64,000 nt of DNA from MVRV01 sp964646755 (GCA_964646755.1 CAZYIE010000012.1:1-64000); one strand, 5' to 3'. Numbered from the stretch's first letter, positions 34,199-43,646 are shown. Numbers and translations: made by a program. The notes: generated from the letters alone by a model not told the origin.

Positions 34199-35305
34199 TT
34201 ATTTTCCCCGGTTCGTAACATCGATGATGATTTCCTTATCGGCAAACATCGGAATGGTTTTAATCTTATCCGCGTTGAAATCAAGTTGCTTGAGATCAAT
34301 TTTACGCAAGTTGAAATTGTCATAAGTGCGGAAATAATAGACGCGGTTGGTCAGATCACGATAGGTTGACCACTGGGTCGTCTCACTCGCGATGATTTTG
34401 CCGCTCTTGTCGCGATCCACCGCCATGCCCCGGACGATGTGCAGGGAACTGACAATGTGCTGTGCCAGGTTCAGCGCATTTTCGGCATTTCCCGGCGTAT
34501 CTGCGTATTTGGTCGTTACGGCCATGCGGACGAAACGAGCTGGTGGCGTGATGTCCCCCGGCATACCGAACATGCCCGACCCGTGGCCGGTGGTATTAAA
34601 GGTCTGTCCGCCAAATGCTCCTGGCTTAAGCATGCTGTCATTCATACCGACATAATTGCGCAAATTCGTCAGCATCCAGGGGAAATTGGGGGCGTTAGTC
34701 ATGATACCCAGAGGGTTATCATAAATATGCAGTTCGCCTTTCTCGTATTCAATGACTATACAATCACCTTTGGCATCATACAGGATAAAATGGCCGGGGA
34801 GCACCGCTCCGCCCAGCTCCGGATTTTTGATGCCGAATACCTTGACGCGGGCAATCGCTTGCGCCGCCTCTTTTACCGTGCTGAAATTTCCTAAAACCCA
34901 TGACCCGAAAACAATATTGGCCAGCGCCGGGGATTTGTCTTGCGGTGAGATGGTTGGCCACTGCATATCGCCGTCATACCAGAGTAGACTGAAAGAAAGG
35001 CCCGCCTCGTTGATGCCGTCGCTGATGCCGTCTTCCTTTCCCAGGACGTTGTTGGCCACATAACCGTATCTGGTTTTCCATTTTAATCCGGTAATGCCGT
35101 CGGGTGTGGGGCTGGTAAAGCTTTTGTTGCGGGGAACCACGATCATGGCATAACCCATATCGTGGCCGAATTCCATCGTCCGTCCGCTAATGATGGTTCC
35201 GTCCTTGGCGATTACGCGGAAAACCGAGCAGGCGTCGGCATCGATCAACAGGGCACAAGTAAGAAACACAAAAAGTCCAATGCTGATTATTTGAATTTTT
35301 TTCAT
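34199..35305 (-). CDS. choloylglycine hydrolase / penicillin V acylase-family (linear amide C-N hydrolase)
   Basis: 368 residues. The signal peptide is followed by ADACSVFRV, with Cys26 in the position of the N-terminal nucleophile exposed after processing. Other family features are SGRTMEFG (the Arg after the nucleophile), the LSFSLLWYDG strand, and LGIMTNAPNFPWMLTNL with the conserved Asn. These Ntn hydrolases cut linear amide bonds, such as bile-acid conjugates, penicillin V or acyl-homoserine lactones. In an environmental anaerobe an N-acyl amino acid or signalling lipid is as likely as bile salts. It is exported. AGGAGG precedes the ATG. Confidence 0.88.
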   Translation of the reverse strand: MKKIQIISIGLFVFLTCALLIDADACSVFRVIAKDGTIISGRTMEFGHDMGYAMIVVPRNKSFTSPTPDGITGLKWKTRYGYVANNVLGKEDGISDGINEAGLSFSLLWYDGDMQWPTISPQDKSPALANIVFGSWVLGNFSTVKEAAQAIARVKVFGIKNPELGGAVLPGHFILYDAKGDCIVIEYEKGELHIYDNPLGIMTNAPNFPWMLTNLRNYVGMNDSMLKPGAFGGQTFNTTGHGSGMFGMPGDITPPARFVRMAVTTKYADTPGNAENALNLAQHIVSSLHIVRGMAVDRDKSGKIIASETTQWSTYRDLTNRVYYFRTYDNFNLRKIDLKQLDFNADKIKTIPMFADKEIIIDVTNRGK

Positions 35306-35463
35306 TACCTTATCCTCCTTGAAGATTCATGAATGACAAACATTAGCCGGAAATATCAGATTAGACAATGGTCTGACAGCGTTCCTCTTTTTCGCTTTTG
35401 CTTTGATTCCATCGTTTTTGGTTTTACAAGCGTTTCCACGGTATGATCCCCTTGATGCGATGA

Positions 35464-35859
35464 TCATCGAGCTGACTTGTGGCAGATCGGGCAAAGGCCA
35501 AGCAGAAACACTTCATGCTCTTCGACCACAAACCCCTCCGGCGCCGCTTCATTCACCTTCAGGGCGCAGTCGGGAAGATCGAACGTGCGGTTGCATTTCC
35601 GGCAATGGAAGTGATGATGGTGACCCTTTCCGGTTCGTTCATACAACGTTCCGAGCGACGGATGAAAAACCGGTATCAACCACCCGCAGTCGACGAGCAT
35701 CTTGAGGTTCCGGTAAACAGTTGCCTTATTGAGAGAATACACGGATTGCTGACCGTATTCAAGAACTTCATCCACACCCAGAGGTCTTTCATGCTGACTG
35801 AAGACCTTTTCTATGGCTGTTCTTTGCGTGGTGTTGCGCTTCAAGGTTTGATTTTCCAT
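35464..35859 (-). CDS. zur: Fur-family regulator, Zur-like (zinc uptake)
   Basis: 131 residues. The winged helix is recognisable (TTQRTAIEKVFSQHERPLGVDEVLEY, NKATVYRNLKMLV). A histidine cluster GKGHHHHFHCRKC and a second CxxC, LCPICH, are the metal sites. It diverges from znuACB, so it is best read as the zinc sensor that represses zinc import when zinc is ample. Its -10 box (TATAAT) lies only seven bases before the ATG and no ribosome site is present, so the mRNA may be leaderless. Confidence 0.88.
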   Translation of the reverse strand: MENQTLKRNTTQRTAIEKVFSQHERPLGVDEVLEYGQQSVYSLNKATVYRNLKMLVDCGWLIPVFHPSLGTLYERTGKGHHHHFHCRKCNRTFDLPDCALKVNEAAPEGFVVEEHEVFLLGLCPICHKSAR

Positions 35860-35866
35860 GCTTTGG

Positions 35867-35895
35867 ATTATAGGATTTCCTGTTTCTTATTGCAA
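35867..35895 (-). promoter_or_regulatory. zur promoter, possibly leaderless
   Basis: On the minus strand TTGCAA, 17 bases, then a perfect TATAAT. Seven bases separate the -10 box from the ATG at 35859. Confidence 0.65.
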
Positions 35896-35911
35896 GTCTT
35901 TTCGCAATAAG
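35886..35911. promoter_or_regulatory. inverted repeat between zur and znuA promoters
   Basis: CTTATTGC and GCAATAAG with a 10-bp spacer. It overlaps the zur -35 box and ends just before the znuA -35 box, so a bound regulator could act on both genes. Confidence 0.4.
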
Positions 35912-35912
35912 C

Positions 35913-35941
35913 TTGACAGAAGACATTTCTGGATATATTAA
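35913..35941 (+). promoter_or_regulatory. candidate znuACB promoter
   Basis: TTGACA (35913-35918), 17 bases, TATTAA (35936-35941), about 48 bp ahead of the znuA ATG and overlapping the edge of the palindrome at 35939. Confidence 0.5.
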
Positions 35942-35960
35942 TGCAAATGCGTTTGCATTA
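35939..35960. promoter_or_regulatory. candidate Zur box
   Basis: TAATGCAAA and TTTGCATTA are perfect 9-bp arms around TGCG. It lies at the -10 and transcription start of znuA, the classical place for zinc-dependent repression. Confidence 0.7.
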
Positions 35961-35988
35961 GCAGAAATAACGCCATGGAGGACAATTT

Positions 35989-36912
35989 ATGAACAGAAAA
36001 GCGATAGGGATGATACTGACCGTCATCGTTGCCGTGGGACTATTGATATTCCCCGCTGGAGCAAAGGTGGCCTCGGCCGAAAAAAACATCCTGGCGACAA
36101 CCTTTCCGATCTACCAGATCGTGCGTAATGTCGCGCATGGCCGGGACGCCGTAAAGATTGATCTGATGTTGCCCGCTCACCTGGGTTGCCCGCACGATTA
36201 CGCTCTGACTCCCCAGGACATGCAAAAGCTGGCCAAAGCCGACATTCTGGTGGTGAACGGTCTCGGTATGGAGGAATTTCTCGGCGCGCCGGTGAAAAAG
36301 GCAAACCCCCTCATTAAAGTCATCGACAGTTCGACCGGCATTGGGGAAACCATTAAATATGCCGGCGGTCACAATCATCATCATCACCATGCCGGGATCA
36401 ATCCACATCTCTTCGCCAGCCCCCGCATGACTGCCAAACTGGCCACGAACATCGCGGCGGGGCTCTCCAAGGCCGATCCCAAAGGCGCAAAAGTCTATTT
36501 AAAAAACGCCCGGGCCTATGCCAAAGAGATGAATCAACTGGCCAAAGAGATGTCCGATCTGGGAAAACGCCTCAAAAACAACCGCATTGTGCAACCGCAC
36601 GGCGTATTCGATTATCTGGCCCGCGATATGGGGCTGTCCGTCGTTGCGGTTATGCAGACCCACGGCCAGGAACCTTCCGCCTCCGAGATGATTCAACTGG
36701 TCGGGACCATCCGGAAAGAAAAGGCGGGCGCGATTTTCACCGAACCGCAATACCCGGGAAAAATCGGTAAAACCCTGTCGCAAGAAACCGACGTCCCCAT
36801 CGCGGTGCTCGACCCTGCGGCCACCGGTTCCGAAAACGCGCCGCTCACTTACTATGAAACGGTCATGCGCCGGAACATGAAAACGCTTGAATCCACTCTG
36901 GGGGTCAAGTAA
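35989..36912 (+). CDS. znuA: ZnuA, periplasmic zinc-binding protein
   Basis: 307 residues. A signal peptide ends near VASAEK. It has the metal-binding cluster A-I features of zinc/manganese receptors: TTFPIYQIVRNVAHGRD, LPAHLGCPHDYALTPQDMQKL, a histidine-rich loop GHNHHHHHAG (from about residue 125) and GINPHLFASPRMTAKL, and FTEPQYPGKIGKTLSQE. The His-rich loop is typical of zinc rather than manganese receptors. GGAGG precedes the ATG. It captures zinc in the periplasm for the ZnuB permease. Confidence 0.93.
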   Translation: MNRKAIGMILTVIVAVGLLIFPAGAKVASAEKNILATTFPIYQIVRNVAHGRDAVKIDLMLPAHLGCPHDYALTPQDMQKLAKADILVVNGLGMEEFLGAPVKKANPLIKVIDSSTGIGETIKYAGGHNHHHHHAGINPHLFASPRMTAKLATNIAAGLSKADPKGAKVYLKNARAYAKEMNQLAKEMSDLGKRLKNNRIVQPHGVFDYLARDMGLSVVAVMQTHGQEPSASEMIQLVGTIRKEKAGAIFTEPQYPGKIGKTLSQETDVPIAVLDPAATGSENAPLTYYETVMRRNMKTLESTLGVK

Positions 36913-36914
36913 GC

Positions 36915-37724
36915 ATGGCGAATCCGCATACCCGCAACGGGGCCGCCGTCATGTTCGAGAATGTCACGGTCGCCCTGGGCGGCATTACCATTCTGGAAAA
37001 CATATCGGCGAAAATTCCCCGGGGGAGCTGCACGGCCGTCGTCGGCCCCAACGGCGCGGGAAAGACAACACTGCTTTTGGCCCTGCTGGGTGAAGTACCC
37101 TATGCGGGCGGTATCCGGATTTCCCCGGCGGATGAGGGGCGACGACTGCGTATGGGATACGTTCCGCAGCGCCTTCAATTTGACCGGGGCATGCCGCTTA
37201 CCGTGCTGGAGTTTATGGTCATGGGTTGGCAGCGAAGCCCCCTGTGGTTCGGCATCCGCCGGAGCTATCGCGAACGGGCGCGGGAGCTTCTGTCTTCCGT
37301 CAAAGCCGATGGATTGGAAAAAAGAAGAATCGGCGCCCTGTCGGGCGGGGAATTGCAACGCGTGCTCCTGGCGCTCGCGCTGGGGAAGCAACCGGATCTG
37401 CTGGTTCTCGATGAACCGGCCTCCGGGGTGGATTTTCAGGGGGAATATATCTTCTGCGAACTGCTGGATCAACTGCGCCGCGAGCGGGGCTTCACCCAAT
37501 TGATGGTCAGCCATGACCTGCCCACGGTGACGCACCACGCCACTCATGTGATTTGCCTCAACCGCAAACTGGCCGCGGAAGGCGCCCCCCGCGAGGTGCT
37601 GACCGTGGAAACCCTGACCGCAATTTTTGGCCTGCATATGGGACTGGTGGACGGCCGGGCCCTGCCGGATGGCAAATCCGACTGTTCTTCGTCTTGCTGT
37701 AAGGGGGATCCAAACGATGCCTGA
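36915..37724 (+). CDS. znuC: ZnuC, zinc ABC transporter ATPase
   Basis: 269 residues. Walker A GPNGAGKTTLL, signature LSGGELQRVLLALAL, Walker B LLVLDEPASGVD, and a switch His in VSHDLPTVTHHATH. The C-terminus has CSSSCC, perhaps metal-sensing or incidental. It begins 2 bp after the znuA stop and overlaps the znuB start by 8 bp, so translation is probably coupled. It powers zinc import. Confidence 0.93.
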   Translation: MANPHTRNGAAVMFENVTVALGGITILENISAKIPRGSCTAVVGPNGAGKTTLLLALLGEVPYAGGIRISPADEGRRLRMGYVPQRLQFDRGMPLTVLEFMVMGWQRSPLWFGIRRSYRERARELLSSVKADGLEKRRIGALSGGELQRVLLALALGKQPDLLVLDEPASGVDFQGEYIFCELLDQLRRERGFTQLMVSHDLPTVTHHATHVICLNRKLAAEGAPREVLTVETLTAIFGLHMGLVDGRALPDGKSDCSSSCCKGDPNDA

Positions 37725-38589
37725 TCTGAACGTTTTGTACGACCTTGTCCCAAAGCTTTTGCCTTTCCAATCTATGGAAATGCGTTTTATGCAGCAGGCG
37801 CTGGTGGGGCTTTTGCTTCTTGCGCCCATGGTGGCTTTGATGGGTGTGCAGGTGGTGAATTTCCGCATGGCCTTTTTCGCCGACGCCGTCAGCCATTCGG
37901 CTTTCACCGGAGTGGCGCTGGGACTCATTTTCGCCGTCAGCCCTCACTGGAGCATGCCGATCTTCGCGCTTCTTGTGGGCGTGGTCATTGTCGCCGCTCA
38001 ACGCAGGAGCGCGCTTTCCACCGACACGGTCATCGGCGTGTTTTTTTCCGGCGTCGTCGCCTTCGGCCTGGCAATAGTCAGCCGGGATCAACATGTGGCC
38101 CGCGATATTCAACGGTTTCTTTACGGTGATATTCTGACCATCGGAAACGGCGATATCTGGGCGATGATCGCGCTGCTTCTGGTCCTGACCATCTTTCAGG
38201 TTGTCGGTTACAATCGAATGCTCTATATCGGAATCAATCCGGTCGTGGCGAAAGTGCACGGCGTGCGGGTCGCCGCCTACCAGTATATCTATGCGGGGCT
38301 TTTATCCCTTGTCGTCATCTTTTCGGTATGGGCCGTCGGTGTTTTGCTGGTGACGGCGATGCTGATTGTTCCTGCGGCTGCCGCGCGAAACTTCGCCCGC
38401 TCGGCAGGTAGCATGGTCTGGTGGGCCTTGCTGATCAGCGCCACCTCCGCGGTGATCGGCCTTCTGATCTCCGCCCAGGCGTGGGCGCGCACAGCCACGG
38501 GTGCAACCGTGATTCTTGTCGCCTTCTGCTGGTTTTTGATCAGCGCGGGCGTTGTTTTTCTTCGCGGAGCAGGCCGTGTCCGATCCTGA
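37717..38589 (+). CDS. znuB: ZnuB, zinc ABC transporter permease
   Basis: 290 residues from the ATG at 37717, with AGGGGG upstream; the frame is open to 37627 but that part runs through znuC. It has 7-8 hydrophobic segments and the ABC-3 family signature region DAVSHSAFTGVALGL. It forms the channel for zinc in the inner membrane. Confidence 0.92.
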   Translation: MPDLNVLYDLVPKLLPFQSMEMRFMQQALVGLLLLAPMVALMGVQVVNFRMAFFADAVSHSAFTGVALGLIFAVSPHWSMPIFALLVGVVIVAAQRRSALSTDTVIGVFFSGVVAFGLAIVSRDQHVARDIQRFLYGDILTIGNGDIWAMIALLLVLTIFQVVGYNRMLYIGINPVVAKVHGVRVAAYQYIYAGLLSLVVIFSVWAVGVLLVTAMLIVPAAAARNFARSAGSMVWWALLISATSAVIGLLISAQAWARTATGATVILVAFCWFLISAGVVFLRGAGRVRS

Positions 38590-38979
38590 AAAAACCGAAT
38601 CGGATCCCCGAAAAACCCGGGGTAACGGGCCGCCGAAAAGCAAGGTTGAATACCTTCCTGCATTTTGCCTCGCCGCCCTCTTGCCCCGAAAGGGCTGAAT
38701 GACTGTATGTGCGGTGGACGCCTTGCCTCTGGCCATTGCTCCGGATACGGACAACGGCGGTTTTTGCCGGCCATCCGCTGGTTACGGAGGACACCGGTAC
38801 ACAGGGCAAAGGGAAGGGACAGGTATGACGATAAAATTCTGATATTGAGGGGGTATGTCCGGATTCTTTTTCCAACCGGCCATACCCTGTTGGACTGTAC
38901 AATAATAAGCACAACTGGTGGCACAGTAAGAAAAGTATTGAATAACTGACGATTTGTAACGCCAATAATTAATTAAGTG
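38590..38979. other. 390-bp stretch without a recognisable gene
   Basis: It lies between znuB (plus) and the end of metG (minus). Open frames here have no ribosome site and no similarity I can name. I saw no tRNA pattern and no strong hairpin. Confidence 0.6.
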
Positions 38980-40828
38980 CTAACGGACTTTGGCACCTGT
39001 TTTTGCTTCGCGGTCGAAAGCCAGAACTGTAAGGCCATCAGCGGTGTCGGTTGCCAGGAGCATACCGCGCGACTCCACTCCCATCAGTTTTGCCGGCTTC
39101 AGGTTGGCAACAATCACTATCTTTTTCCCGATTAATTCTTCCGGTTTGTAATCTTTGCCAATGCCGGCGACAATTGTCCGCTCTTCGCCGATATCTACTT
39201 TTAGCTTGATAAGTTTAGTGGATTTAGGAACCATCTGTGCTTCTAAAATTGTCGCGACGCGCAAGTCCGCTTTGGCGAAATCGTCGTAATCAATCTCCGG
39301 TTTTAAATCTATTACGTTCTTATCCTTCACCGGTAACGGCTTTTCTTTATCCTTTTCAATGCGGGGGAATAATGATTCGCCACGGGTCAACGGACTGCCG
39401 GCAGACAGCGAACCCCATTGACTANNNNNNNNNNGCAGTTCCCGGCATAAAAGGGGAAATCAAAATAGCTATTGCCCGCAGAGCGGCCAGGAGATTGTAC
39501 ATAATGGCCACAAGTTTTTCCGAATTTGCCGGATCTTTTCCGAGCGTCCAGGGCTCATTTTCGACAATATACTTGTTGGTAATATTGATGAATTCCCAGA
39601 TCGCCATCAATGCCTTATGCAGGGCCATTTCTATAAAGCACTTCTGTACTTCGCCTACTGTCCGAATGGCTGTCGTAAGCAGGAGATTATCATGATATTC
39701 CTGCTTTATTGCCGGTACTTTGCTGTCGCAGTATTTGATCGCCATGGTAATTGTCCGGCTGACCAGATTCCCCAGGTCGTTGGCCAGATCAGAATTTAAT
39801 CTCTGCACAAAAGCTTCTTCCGAAAAATTGGAATCCAGTCCGAACACCATATCCCTCAGCAGAAAATAACGGAAAGCATCCAACCCGTATTTATCCTTCA
39901 GATCAAGAGGTTTGACAACATTGCCGAGGCTCTTGGACATTTTGCTGGAATCGGAATTCCAGTAACCGTGGACATTTAAATGCCGGTAAGGTTCAATACC
40001 CGCCGCCTTGAGCATGGTCGGCCAGTAAATGCCGTGCGGTTTTAAAATATCTTTAGCGATCAGATGCTCGGCCACCGGCCAGAATTTCTTAAATCTTTCG
40101 CCTGCGGGATAACCCAAAGCAGTTACGTAATTAATTAAAGCGTCAAACCAGACGTAGGTTACATAGGCTTCGTCAAACGGCAAAGTAATGCCCCATTCGA
40201 GCCGGGATTTGGGACGAGATATGCAGAGATCTTCCAGTGGTTCACGTAAAAAAGCCAGTACTTCGTTTTTGTATCTTTCCGGTCGAATGAAATCCGGATG
40301 TTCTCCGATGTAATCAATCAGCCAGTTCTGATACTTGCTCATGCGGAAAAAATAGTTGCTTTCTTTCCGATGCTCCGGTTCGGTTTGATGGTCGGGACAT
40401 TTACCATCGACCAGTTCTTTCTCCATGTAAAAACGTTCGCAGCCGACGCAATAATAGCCTTCATACTGGCCGAAATAAATATCGCCGGAAGCATGAACCT
40501 TTTCTAAAATGTAACGGACGGTTGCAATATGGTTCTGATCCGTCGTACGAATAAAGTAATCATTGGTTATGGAAAGCTCAGGCCAGAGGCTGCGAAATTG
40601 AGCACTGATATTATTAGCATATTCCTGCGGAGTAATCCCTGCCTTCTGCGCGGCTTCTGCTATTTTATCGCCATGTTCATCGGTTCCGGTCACAAAGAAA
40701 GTTTCTCCGCCGGCCATGCGATGATACCTGGCCAGCACATCGGCGACTATTGTTGTGTAGGCATGGCCAATATGCGGCGATGCATTGACATAATAAATCG
40801 GTGTTGTAATATAAAATTCTTCGGACAT
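38980..40828 (-). CDS. metG: methionyl-tRNA synthetase, interrupted by a scaffold gap
   Basis: The catalytic domain starts at 40828 (MSEEFYITTPIYYVNASPHI), with the HIGH motif, a zinc knuckle with CVGCERF and CPDHQ, and the KMSKS loop in SSKMSKSLGN. The anticodon-binding part runs to SPFMPGT, where ten N (39425-39434) break the frame. Reading resumes as GESLFPRIE and the C-terminal dimerisation/tRNA-binding domain (DDFAKADLRVATILEAQ, VANLKPAKLMGVES), stopping at 38980. Both halves clearly belong to one gene of about 615-630 residues. It charges initiator and elongator tRNAMet. It follows ricT by 28 bp. Confidence 0.95.
39425..39434. other. scaffold gap (10 N)
   Basis: Undetermined bases within metG between the anticodon-binding and C-terminal domains. 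Confidence 0.99.
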
Positions 40829-40856
40829 GTTAAAAGCCTTTCCTTCTAATGTTTTG

Positions 40857-41633
40857 CTAACTCCGGGGAGAATTAGAATTGCTATTATCCTCCTTTTTTT
40901 CCGGAGCAGTTATTTTTTTATCATCCGGTAAAGAATTACACGCGATACAATTGCCGGCAGGTTTAGCCGCCTTAGAATGTTTTTTGGTGCCGGCGTAACT
41001 TTCATGCTCGAAAGCCAGACAGCACATCAGGCGGCCGCACAGGCCGGAGATTTTTTCCGGATTGAGCGACATACTCTGCTCTTTGGCCATTTTTACAGTC
41101 ACGCGTTCCAGATTTAGCAGAATTCCCGCACAGCAAATGGTGCGGCCGCACACGGCCACACCTTTAATCATACTGGACTCCTGCCGCGCTCCGATTTGCT
41201 TGAGTTCGATACGAGTTTTAAATTTCTGCACAAGATCTTTGACCAGATCGCGGAAATCGACTCGAGTCTCGGCAGTAAAATAGAAGAGAATTTTAGTCCG
41301 GTCGAAAAGATAATCAACAGTGATCAATTTCATGGGAAGTTGTCTGTCTTTGATTTTTCCCTGGCAATACTTTTTGGATTCTTCCTCAAGTTGTTTGTTT
41401 TCCTCTTTAACGCGTAAATCTTCCGCAGTTGCCATCCGAACAACCGCTTTAAGATTGGGAGGCAGCGCCTCAGCTTCACACCTCTTTACGTTCGTAACGA
41501 CAACACCGAGAGCCAGTCCATTTTCCGTATTTACTATTACCTGATCATCTCTGTGCAGGATAAGATCGCCGGCATTGAAATTGTAAATTCTGCCTTCTTG
41601 CTTAAATTTGACGCCGATAATATTGGTTAACAA
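40857..41633 (-). CDS. ricT: PSP1/RicT (YaaT)-like protein
   Basis: 258 residues. The PSP1 core includes GDLILHRDDQVIVNTENGLALG and the cysteine-rich segments VCGRTICC and GLCGRLMCCLAFEHE, which bind an iron-sulfur cluster in the Bacillus Ric complex. The tail is charged and low in complexity. In Bacillus it takes part in RNA maturation and competence or biofilm control; its function outside Firmicutes is less clear. It lies in the conserved order tmk-holB-ricT-metG, with 25 bp to holB. Confidence 0.9.
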   Translation of the reverse strand: MLTNIIGVKFKQEGRIYNFNAGDLILHRDDQVIVNTENGLALGVVVTNVKRCEAEALPPNLKAVVRMATAEDLRVKEENKQLEEESKKYCQGKIKDRQLPMKLITVDYLFDRTKILFYFTAETRVDFRDLVKDLVQKFKTRIELKQIGARQESSMIKGVAVCGRTICCAGILLNLERVTVKMAKEQSMSLNPEKISGLCGRLMCCLAFEHESYAGTKKHSKAAKPAGNCIACNSLPDDKKITAPEKKEDNSNSNSPRS

Positions 41634-41658
41634 AGTCTTTACTCCGCTTGATCTGCAA

Positions 41659-42639
41659 TTAATAATTGAGCTTAAATGCCATTGTTTCCAATGTCAATGT
41701 TTTGTTGACATTGAGTTCTATTGTTTCCCCTGCCGCGGCGAGGAGAGAAATATTCCGGATAATTTGCTCACCCGATAATTTTTGAGAAAGTTGATTAATA
41801 AATGGGAATTTATCCGCATTAATCAGCATTTCATCTTTCCGCGTTTCCTTGAAAACGAGAGCATCGCGAAAGCAGGAACTGATAATATCCAGTCCCTGTT
41901 TAATCTTCTTTTTGTCCTGGCCGAAATTTGAGGCCAAATTCAGTAAACTGATCGGGTCATCCTTTTTCGCATTCATCAGCAGTTGCATAATCTCTGCACG
42001 AAAGAAGGCAATATCTTCCTGATCCAGTTCCAAGGCACGGCCTATAGACCCTCCGGAAAGACCCGCCAGCAAAACTGATTTTTGCTCATCCATCCCTTTT
42101 TGCTCCACAAGATACCGGGTAACGGCATTTGTCGTCAATGGGTTAAATCGCATGTGGCGGCAGCGGGAAATAATTGTTGCCGGCATACTATAAGGCCGCG
42201 AACTGATCAGAATTAATATATTGGCAGCCGAAGGTTCTTCCAGTGTTTTTAAAAGAGCATTAGCCGCGGAATCATTCATTTTGTCGGCCTCGTCGATGAT
42301 AACTGCCCGCCATCTGCCTTCGAGGGGCTTAAATTTCATTCGTTCTTGGATTTCACGGATAGCGTTGATCCGGATAAACTGACCCTCAGCTTCAATAGAA
42401 ATTATATCCGCATGGCTTAAGTGCTGTGCCTTTTTGCAGGAAGAACATTCCCCGCAAGCATCGTGGAGATTTTCCGCCGTCTCGCAGTTAAGCGCCTTGG
42501 CAAACTCGTAGGCCAGAGTTTTTTTGCCGGTAGCATTGATCCCGGAAAAAAGGTAGGCATGCCCCACTCGTTTTTGAGCGATAGCTTTTTTAAGAATTGC
42601 TATTTGCCTTTCGTGGCCGTAAATATCAAGAAAAGACAT
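41659..42639 (-). CDS. holB: DNA polymerase III delta-prime subunit
   Basis: 326 residues of the AAA+ clamp-loader type: YLFSGINATGKKTLAYEFA, zinc-binding CGECSSCKKAQH, VIIDEADKMNDSAANALLKTLEEP, and SRPYSMPATIISRCRH (sensor 1). The P-loop reads GINATGKKT with Lys in place of the usual Ser/Thr next to GK, so nucleotide binding may be lost, as in other delta-prime subunits. It helps load the sliding clamp. 12 bp separate it from tmk. Confidence 0.93.
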   Translation of the reverse strand: MSFLDIYGHERQIAILKKAIAQKRVGHAYLFSGINATGKKTLAYEFAKALNCETAENLHDACGECSSCKKAQHLSHADIISIEAEGQFIRINAIREIQERMKFKPLEGRWRAVIIDEADKMNDSAANALLKTLEEPSAANILILISSRPYSMPATIISRCRHMRFNPLTTNAVTRYLVEQKGMDEQKSVLLAGLSGGSIGRALELDQEDIAFFRAEIMQLLMNAKKDDPISLLNLASNFGQDKKKIKQGLDIISSCFRDALVFKETRKDEMLINADKFPFINQLSQKLSGEQIIRNISLLAAAGETIELNVNKTLTLETMAFKLNY

Positions 42640-42651
42640 GATCTGTTTTCC

Positions 42652-43299
42652 TTAATTAGTCTGTCCGATAAATTCTGTAATATGCAGGAGTACTTCCTGC
42701 CGGATTGTTTCTACATCGCGATTCGCATCAATTAAGCGGAAACGAGCTGGCTCGCTCTTTAAAATATCCAGATACCCTGCGCGAACCTTGTTATGGAAAT
42801 TAAGGCTCTCCCTTTCAAATCGGTCGGAAAATGATGAGTCTTTAAGACGATTATCCCGGTCTGTTGCCCTTTTCAGTCCTGTCTCCACCGGTAAATCAAA
42901 CAGTAATGTTAAATTCGGTTTCAAGCCCAGCGCGGAATAGTCGTTGATTGATTTAATAAATTCGAGGTTAAGACCGCGTGCCGCACCCTGATAGGCATAG
43001 GTAGCATCGGAAAAGCGATCGCATAAAACTGTTCTGTTTTCTTTCAGTGCGGGCATGATTATTTCGCGGACATGTTGTGCCCGTGCTGCGCAAAATAAAA
43101 ATACTTCCGTCTCCGCGCACATATAATTATGTTCGCGGTTAAAAAGTATGCCGCCGATTTTCTTGCCGATATCAGTTCCCGAAGGTTCCTGGGTAATTAA
43201 AAGCGGGACATTTTTTTCTGTTAAGTGTTGGGCAATCAATCTCATTTGAGTTGATTTTCCCGAACCTTCAATACCTTCAAAGGTAATTAATTTATTCAT
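42652..43299 (-). CDS. tmk: thymidylate kinase
   Basis: 215 residues. P-loop FEGIEGSGKSTQM, the DRF-type motif CDRFSDATYAYQGAARGL, and DLPVETGLKRATDRD. The lid carries RLKDSSFSDRFE. It phosphorylates dTMP to dTDP. It is the first gene of the tmk-holB-ricT-metG operon. Confidence 0.95.
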   Translation of the reverse strand: MNKLITFEGIEGSGKSTQMRLIAQHLTEKNVPLLITQEPSGTDIGKKIGGILFNREHNYMCAETEVFLFCAARAQHVREIIMPALKENRTVLCDRFSDATYAYQGAARGLNLEFIKSINDYSALGLKPNLTLLFDLPVETGLKRATDRDNRLKDSSFSDRFERESLNFHNKVRAGYLDILKSEPARFRLIDANRDVETIRQEVLLHITEFIGQTN

Positions 43300-43417
43300 T
43301 TATTACAACTCCTGCCTCGTATTTCGGGGATTAGGTTGCAAGAAAAATTTTGTTTAAAAAGAAAGTTTAATTTGTAGTGCGTAAAGGCGGTGTTTAATTA
43401 TTAAGAGGGAAAACTGT

Positions 43418-43450
43418 GGATAAATCCGCCGGATAACGGCGGATTTATCC
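43418..43450 (-). terminator. hairpin after the ferredoxin gene
   Basis: GGATAAATCCGCCG (43418-43431) pairs perfectly with 43437-43450 around GATAA. It lies 17 bp after the ferredoxin stop on the minus strand and is followed by ACAGTTTTCCC, a short T run. It separates this gene from tmk. Confidence 0.6.
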
Positions 43451-43466
43451 GCTGCTTACACGTAAA

Positions 43467-43646
43467 TTATTTTTCTTCTCCGGGCACAATTGCTTCCACC
43501 GGGCATTGATCTGCACATGCCCCGCAATCAGTGCAAAGCTTCGCATCTATAAGATATTTGTCATCGCCTTCAGAAATTGCTTCCACCGGGCACTCATCCT
43601 CACATGAGCCGCAAGCAATGCACTCGTCAGTAATTACATACGCCAT
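43467..43646 (-). CDS. 2[4Fe-4S] ferredoxin
   Basis: 59 residues, starting MAYVITDECIACGSCEDECP; AAAGGAG lies 9 bases ahead of the ATG. Two clostridial-type cluster motifs CxxCxxCxxxCP are present: CIACGSCEDECP and CTDCGACADQCP. The two halves are near repeats of each other. It carries low-potential electrons in the cytoplasm of anaerobes. It lies 59 bp downstream of the NifU-domain gene. Confidence 0.95.
   Translation of the reverse strand: MAYVITDECIACGSCEDECPVEAISEGDDKYLIDAKLCTDCGACADQCPVEAIVPGEEK

Noticed and set aside
34130..34369. 79-codon plus-strand frame at the end of the choloylglycine-hydrolase-like gene
   Set aside because: Antisense to a recognised gene and no ribosome site.
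36852..37928. 358-codon minus-strand frame across znuA-znuC-znuB
   Set aside because: It covers well-recognised zinc transporter genes in antisense and has low-complexity His/Gln-rich composition typical of a shadow frame.
38590..38979. Possible tRNA or small RNA between znuB and metG
   Set aside because: I could not draw a cloverleaf or a terminator-like hairpin in this stretch on either strand.
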